A stretch of 64,000 bases of DNA from Anthopleura xanthogrammica (lineage: Eukaryota; Cnidaria; Anthozoa; Actiniaria; Actiniidae), in contig OZ025223.1 of NCBI GenBank assembly GCA_964019055.1, forward strand, positions 6,855,763 to 6,919,762, in the 5' to 3' direction. The position numbers were made by a program, and so were the translations under genes. The notes under the pieces are model-generated. The model did no database searches and was not told the origin of the DNA. It saw nothing but the letters and a program-made list of their open reading frames with translations. Of this stretch, positions 36,201 to 44,500 are shown piece by piece (the stretch's first letter is position 1; every line of letters begins with the position of its first letter).

Positions 36201-39200
36201 TTTGATATTTTATATACTTTTACTATGATATTTATTATTGAGTGGGAAATAAAATATAGAAATAGCCGTTTCCCGATTCGCTGGGCTACTAAAGATGACA
36301 CCTCAGTTTTGCAAATTTTCTCAATTCTGATTGACTAATATTTTTTCTCAGATCAGCTGGTTATAATAAACAATACTTTTAAATCATTTTATCTTACTTA
36401 CAATCTTTTCTTTTGCTTTTTAACATAAGGTTGCACTACATCTTCATTTTTTTCCTCCAACTCCTCCGGCACATCACATGACCTCCACCGTTTCTCAGGA
36501 TGGTCACAACAGTACCATTTTTCTGGAAGGTCTTCTGACTTAACAGAAGGAGGCAGCTTTCTCCATTTTAGACATTCTGGATTATCACATTGGACCCACA
36601 ACTGATCAGGCACAGACCTAAAAATGTTTTCATATTTTGATACTTGATTAATACTTCTTGTCATGCAATCAAACCTCCACACCAGGAACCGTGCAGGGCG
36701 AGGAGCTGGTACAGCTATAGCCCTACCACTTTTTCCCTTTTCCCAAACTAGTCTCATATATTTTCCAATCTTAGCCCTACCACTTTTTAGTTTGTTCAAC
36801 GGTCCCTGTACACAACAGCCACTGTATAAGGTCAAAATTTTGTGGACGTTGTAGAGGTGGCCATTGTCAAGAGGGTTCAGTTACAGTACATAATAATGTA
36901 TTAATGGTAAATGGCACAACATTTCCTGGCCGTTGGGTAAATGTGGTTGTTAGTGGAAGTTTGACCATACTTTACATTTAGGCAATCAATAGATTATTTC
37001 ACGGTTGTCATCGTTCAACCTCAGCCTCAATAGTGTGTAATATATTCTTTAGAATTTGAAGACAGCTCACGGTAATTTAAGGAATGTACACATTATAAAC
37101 CATTTTCGAGATGCACGAGCGCTTTCAAAAATATCTATTGAAACACTTAAAACTTCCATGGGCTTTATTCAAATTCTAAAGAATAAATTACACGCTATCA
37201 AGGCTGAGGTTGAGCGACGACAACCGTGAAATGGTCTATTTAAATACACATTTTAAAAACACAATACAATTTCTTATTGATGAGAAGTTTACAATAGAAA
37301 TTATAAATTACATATGATGTATGTATGATGCATACTTATGGCACAGGATTATATCGAATATATTTCCCCCTAGACTGCATGAATAGCTTTCACTTTGAAT
37401 TCACTCTTAAACATGCTATTGTCAAATAATTTTCAATTTGATATACGTAAATACTGTTGCATTACTTACTCAACCTCCTTTGGTTCAGGAATAACAGCAT
37501 TGCTGTTGGCCTGTGCTTTTCCCTTCTTTTCATTCCTAATAACAAAAAATTATCTTGAAATCCATGTGATAACAGTCATTATTAGAACTTTATAGCACTT
37601 AGCCTCCTCTGCTGAGGCATCTCTTTCTATGATTTCTTTTATGGGCTTTCTGTGGAAGGTGCCTGGAGAGGGGCCTGGAGACTTAATCCCTCGAAGCCAA
37701 ATTATTATAGAGACAGGTAGCCCACCATCATAAAAATAAGAGACACCTGCAGAGGATGATAATTCAAGTGATATTTTTTAAATGTTGTCCATGATTTTAC
37801 AAGCCATAGCTTTAGGCTTTGGGGGCACATCATCGTTCAGGGCTACTGGCAGTGTTTGCAGTATGGCAGCTTGTTGTTGTGCCAAGCATTCGGCAAAAAT
37901 CCCCCCCCCCCCCCCCACTCCCTGAGTGACCCCTCAGAACTTCAAAAGAGTAATTATAGGACATGGTAATTATTTCCACCTTTCTAAGGGGTGATGGGTG
38001 CCAGTTGGGTGGTGGACTGTAGCCTGGTTGCCATGGTCACTTTGCAGCTCTCACCTCGGTGGTCAGGCTTGTTAGACACAATTAGCCCTTGCATCCTGGC
38101 ACTCAACCCAAACTTATGACTATGATGAGTTTTAGCTCAATTTAGGCCACTCATCAATGAAAAAACCATACAAATGGTTCGTGGATGGCAAAAGTAGGAG
38201 GCTCACATAAATGGAAAGTAGACACTGGAGTTCGCCAGCTTCTAATGAAATTCCCTGTACACTGGGGTGAGGTTCTGACCAACAGGAAACAGGTCCCATA
38301 CAAAGGTTAACTAGTCAGTCAGCCAATCAAATTGTGCATAGCAGTTTTTTAGGTATTATTATGGACTCATCATTTGATAATAAAATACCAATAAATTCTA
38401 AATTGATTTGTTTATTAGCATCCTCACCAGTAGTCATTCAGTTTTGTTCCAAGTGCACTCATACTGGATCTGTAGAAGGGAAATAGAAGTAATGATTTAA
38501 AAGGACAACTGTTAGAGTGGTTTTATTATTATTAATAATAATTTTATAATAATATAATTTAATAATAATATAATTTTATTATTATATTAGCGTATTATGC
38601 AATACTTCACTCTGATCCCTTTGTTTTCTATAGTGTTTATCTGACTATTACACTTTAATTAGTACACTTTGTTTCACAGGTTAATGAAAACTACTCTAAA
38701 TTCTACAAGTACATGTAAATAGACCTTTTTATCTTGGGTGTTTGAAAAAATATGCACATGCACAGCACACATGACATCCTACATACATGTATCACAGGGT
38801 TCGTGCAGGAATTCCATGAAAAACTTCAAGGAGTTTTCAAGGAGTTTTTAAGGACCAAAATGACATTTTTCAAGGAGTAAAGTATCGATGAATCTTTGTA
38901 AGATTTCTATTTTTCGGTTATCGGTACGTTTTAGTATATTAAGAGAAGATGTCAGCAAAAATCGAACAAAATCAAAATTTGCCGGCAACAGCCGAAAGTT
39001 TGATTTCGCTCATATTTTGGTATTAGGTAGGCCTATATGCGAGATATATCATGGTATGTTTCATTTGTCGAAATATGGCTTCATTTCCGAGAAAAACGAG
39101 AAAAACGAATTTGTCAATAATTGACCCTTTGAGAGAGCCAAAATATACTCCAACTTCGGGGGGGCTCGCGTGCCTTTGCAAAAATATCTACATGTTTATT

Positions 39201-41104
39201 TCTTAAACAACTGTTTTATATAATGTTTTAACTTTAAAAAGCTGAAATTTCATTGTCTTCCAATAAATTCATAATGGTGAAAAAAAATTATTTACCAGGG
39301 TACTTTGACGCCTTGTGAAAAGTAAAGAATTTTCAAAAAATGTTTTCACCATGTGCTAAATAAAATAAAAGACCGATATTAAGAAAATGAAAAGTCGAAA
39401 TAATATTCTAACCGTGACTAAAAGCTTTTTTGGGGTTTTTTATTCTGCGACGAGAAATAATATACATAATAAAGATTTTATTGAATTTTTTCATCAACAT
39501 TTTTTCAAGGACTTTTCAAGGACTTTCCTACTTTTTCCCATTTTTCAAGGAGTTTCAAGTGTCCTTGAAAATGCATTTTAAATTTAAGCACTTTTCAAGG
39601 AGTTTAAGGACCTGCACGAACCCTGGTATCAGCAGACTGAGTCTATTTTTTCCCCTCAGTTGTAAAGGAAAATAAACTCTGCTAACGGGGAAGATTAATG
39701 ATTATAGACATCTCAAGTACCCAACTTCCCTCTGACATAATAGCCATTGCATTTACATGTAATGAAATCTTCTGATGTTTCAGTAAAAATTATAAACATA
39801 AAATACACAAAACTGTCCTTGTTTTACGAGGGTAGCACTTGATAGCCAGTGCCTAATAAACCTGTGGCCCTTGTTTCATGATCAAATTGGGAATTACAAG
39901 TTGAAGAGGGAGGAAAACCAGAGAACCCGGAGAAAAACCCTCAAAGCACAGGAGAGAACCTCTGCTCACATATGACACTGAAGGAAACGAACTTTAGCTG
40001 CATTTGTGAGAGACAGGGTGCTCTAACCACCATACATGGCTTGCACTTCAGCTTTTAGCTTTTCTTTCTAGATTGTTTATCTCATGAAAAGAATGATGAA
40101 AGAATAAGTTTCCAAAACAACTGCATACATGTATACCTGTAAGCTCTGGTGTAATCAAAGTCCTGCTTGTTGTGTGTTGGCTGTAGGTAATCACACTGAA
40201 TTACTCCTATCACTCCAACACCAAGATTATTCGCCTAAAAAAACAAGCAGCCAAAAAAAAATTTACTTATTTTACAATCATGTTTAGTAAGCTATTAAAG
40301 AACTTTATGAAGTGCAAATCATCAAAAGATGTGTGTCCAGTTTTTAATACCTAGATATCCAAATAGAATAATAATGGACAATACAGAACTGTAAAATCCT
40401 GGTTATAAGCCACCTCCACTGATGAAATACCGCATTGCAGCCCTGTAGCAATCCACTCAGAATATAGTTTTCTGAGCACATTTGCATTTCAAAGCTTTTA
40501 CAGTAACTGTTAGTCAATGTTACATGAACACTGGTTGTTCAATTTTCAAATTTACTGTAAAATTGACACCAAATCTTTTTTATATTGGATAGATTTCAGA
40601 TGCTCCCCCCTTTTTTTATAAGCCTTTCCGGGTATAAGCTGACATGATAAGTACAGCTAAAAATCCTTAATGAAGTCGTATACACAGTCGTATGAGTTGA
40701 TTGTGTTCCCCGAATTATGGGTCAACGATTTCTTGGTTAACAATTTCTTTAGCATGAACATGGGAAATGCTAATAAAGATACAATGTTGAATCCTCAATT
40801 CAGATTGGTTGTATTGCTCTTCAGTTTGTTTTGAAGGTCAACTCGGCAGGAGCCCAGGGCTTATAACCAGGACTTCATGTTTCGTAAATCACATTATGAA
40901 AGGGCAAAATATGGAATAAATTTTGAAACTACAAAACTTTATATATTATTTTTACTTACACGCAACTGGTATCCCACACGAACATATGGTTTGATTAAAC
41001 GATTGCGATGATACATCATGATGCCGTAGTGGTTTTTATTCTGACTGAATCCAAATGTTACTTTTATTGCTTTGTTCTGTATGGTATAAGTTAAGGAAAC
41101 AGGC

Positions 41105-41178
<74 letters not shown>

Positions 41179-41470
41179 TTTATTTATACATAATGGGTTT
41201 TTACAGCATGGCTGATGTGGTCATGTTTTTTTTTTACATTATATAATATATATATATATTATATGAAAACAATGATTATGCATTATATTATTAATTTTAC
41301 TATATTATACATTTAATTTTGAAATGTTCTTGATCCATGCACTACTGTAAAGGCTTTTTCCATTAGTTGGAACTGCCCGATGCTAGACTGGTCCATTCAT
41401 AAAGATAATTCCATTATTAATCAGAACTGTCCAGCCAGATCAAGCAATTCCTAAATTGTATCCACTATTC

Positions 41471-41535
<65 letters not shown>

Positions 41536-44500
41536 GCTTTATTGAACCAAACCTGAGAAAAAATAAACGAATGGTTTACAAATAAAAAATGTATGTATAT
41601 AAAAATGTCCAAAATTTAAACAGGCGTAAGAAAATGCTACTCATTAAGTAATCTTGTAGCATTGACAAATAGGCATATCATTGACAGAATCGGCTAACAC
41701 ATTGCTACGTACGTTCCTACCTAATTCGCAACCTCTTGGGATAAGAAGTTTAGTTCCAAAAAAGTCCATTTCATTTTCACTTGATATCAAAATATGAAAC
41801 ATGTTAGCTGATTTGGTCTACTTGGTTGGCCTTAACCAGCTTGTAAGTAAATGTGAGCCTTACAATTATTATATAAATTCCCTAAGATACTAAAAAAACA
41901 TAATTTTTCCCAAAATAAGTATCAAAATTTCAAAAACAGAGAATAGAGCCGGGTGCTGAAGGGATAAGACCATTCTCTTGGAAATAAGATTTGTGGGGGA
42001 GGGGGAGGGGAAGGGGGCACACAAAAAATATCTCAGTTGCACAGTTTTTATACAATAAACAGAATTATGAAAAACAAAAGATGGATCATTTTTGCCAACA
42101 ACTGAGAAGGGGATCAAATATCTTGTATGGGAAAAATAATATCAAGCAAATTTCACAGGGCACAAAATTAACTTTTAAACCCACTAGCAAAACCTTCTCA
42201 ACTTTTCAATCCTTCAATTTCTGGACTGTGGTCATACTCACAAAACTTAGCTAGTTAATTTTTTTCTAACTCACTAAATGCAAAATTTCACTCGCATTTT
42301 GCGAGTTTGCGAGCGTTAAATTTGTGCCTTGTTTCACCACCCCCTCCTCTATAAAAAATGAATGTTTGCTAACACGGCATGCTCTGTTACTATAATGATA
42401 GATTTTTGTTCTAAAGCTGGATGAAAATGCATGGCAAAAAAAAATCTATATAACAATATTCCCGCCAACTATGGATTAGGAATTTTTATTTGTTAGTATC
42501 TTAATAGAAAACCTAACGGTTCATTTAGATACTAAACATTTCAAAATTATAAACTATATTTTTGCTTAAAAAAAACCTTAAAAATACTTGTACTGAAAAA
42601 AAAAAAAAACCTCAAAATATACAAATCTGTAAATGTTTATATTTATTTAATAGAAATGTGTAATAAAATAAAAAAGAAATATTGTGGAATAACAAAAGAT
42701 AACAAAGGATACAACTCCTTGGGGTCTATAGGTGTCCACTTCTGTTTTACTAAGACTTTTAGCAATAACTGTGGTTCTTACTTTCTTGCCCCTCAGGATG
42801 ATTTGCATTCGTGGTCTGAGGTACAATATTGAGCAGTATGCCTGTGAAGAAAAAACAACAGTACAGTCACTGAAATATTAGCGTCATTCATGTATGTTTT
42901 CTAGCTTAGCCAATAAGGAGCAAGCAACAAAATCAACAACTGATTAAATATCGACAAACAAACAGAGCTAAAAATAACAGTCCGTCATCAGTCAATGTCT
43001 GGCTAGAATTGGAACTTGTCCAATCAAATCCTTGGCTTGCCGGTCACTTTGACCAGTAACATTGAGCCAGAATTGAAGTATAACAGGTTTCCCACTCATC
43101 TGGAAAAATGAAATTCCCAAACGTTTCCCTGACATTTTCCTGACCAAAAATCATTTTTCACTGACCACACTGTGCACTTATTTTATGAAAAATGGTAGTT
43201 GGACCAAAGGAAGCCCAAATAAAAATTCTGAATTTAAAAATTGTTTTGAAGGCTGACAGAGTGGTACTGTTGAAAGTATCAGCAGAGTAAGTTAATCAAC
43301 TATTATGTCACATATGTACATATATATTAGTTAACAGGGTACAAAAACTAGAGGCAAAACATTAATCTCTGAAAATTAGAAAAACAAAAACAAAACAGAA
43401 AGCAAAGTAAACAAACAAGACAATAACAACAACAACAAAAGGACAAAAGCAAAATCATTACGCAGATCCACTTTTTCCATGATTACTCAAGAGCTAAAAA
43501 TAATGGCCAGTCATCAAACAATGTTTGGCCAAAATTGTAACTTGTCTTGTCAAACCTTTGCATTGCTGGTCATTTTGACCAGTAACATTGACCTAGAAAT
43601 AAGGTATACCGATCTAAAACTGTGTAGCAGCACAAGCCAACTCTTCCTCTCCTCATTTGGACCATTACGCAGGCTAAAACTAATTTGGCCAGTGATTATG
43701 ACTGGCCACTGACCTGCCGTTATTTTAAGCCCTGTATACATACCCTCAACGAGTAGTCTGATTCAGGAATATGATTTTGTCTTTCTTGTCTCCTATACTT
43801 GTTACTCTCTGATTCTACATCATCTGGAATTCTAATATCATAAATGTCTGTACGGAAATCAAACTCTGGTTTGCCATCTTGATTCTTGCGCATGCTACTA
43901 ATAACAATTCTAGTTCCACTTTGACTTGGAATGTTGTCAAACTGCTCTTTTAGTTCTGCTTTGGTTTTGAATAGACTGTACTTTAATATATCTTGCAAGG
44001 CCTTGTCTCCATCAGCTCTTACAACCATATGTGCAAAGAAGTTAAGAAAAAAATATTTGATAAACTATACTAAAACTAAAAAAAAAAAAACAATTTGCTA
44101 GGGTTACTAGAGTTATACAGATTAACTTTCATCTAGGTCCTTCTAGATTGAATTAGAATTTAGAAGTTGATTTTTGTAGAGGGGGGAAACCTGCAGACCC
44201 AGAGGAAAACCCTTGAAACACAGAAAAGAAGCAACAAACTCTGCTCACATATGACACCGAGCCTGGAAGGGCTCGAACCTGTGTTGCATTGGAGAGGCCA
44301 GCGCTCTCCCCCCTACACCATCTGTGCTTCCCAGACTTTGGTCTAATCACTTCATTGTATAACAACTGTCACATCAAAAATTAAGATATCCAAAATATGT
44401 GTGCTACGATTGGCCAAATAATTACTAGATGAACATATATAGATTAAAGAACTCAGCCAATCAGGTCACAGAATTTGTGATAGACCAATAGCAGGTTTTA

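Larger units (their letters stand above)
41077..42712 (-). other. U12-type GT-AG intron (MORC3-like intron 7)
   Basis: The donor is GTATCCTTTG, matching the U12 GT-AG consensus. The branch site is TTTCCTTAAC (41090-41099 in plus coordinates), a perfect match to TTCCTTAAC, followed after about 14 nt by CAG|AACAAAGC. The junction joins YRPQGV to [10 protein letters not shown] in phase 0 and aligns with the human protein. An (ATA)n run begins only about 8 bp beyond the branch site. Confidence 0.9.

Noticed and set aside
41055..41246. Poly-Asn ORF
   Set aside because: Translation of the intronic ATA repeat next to a U12 branch site.
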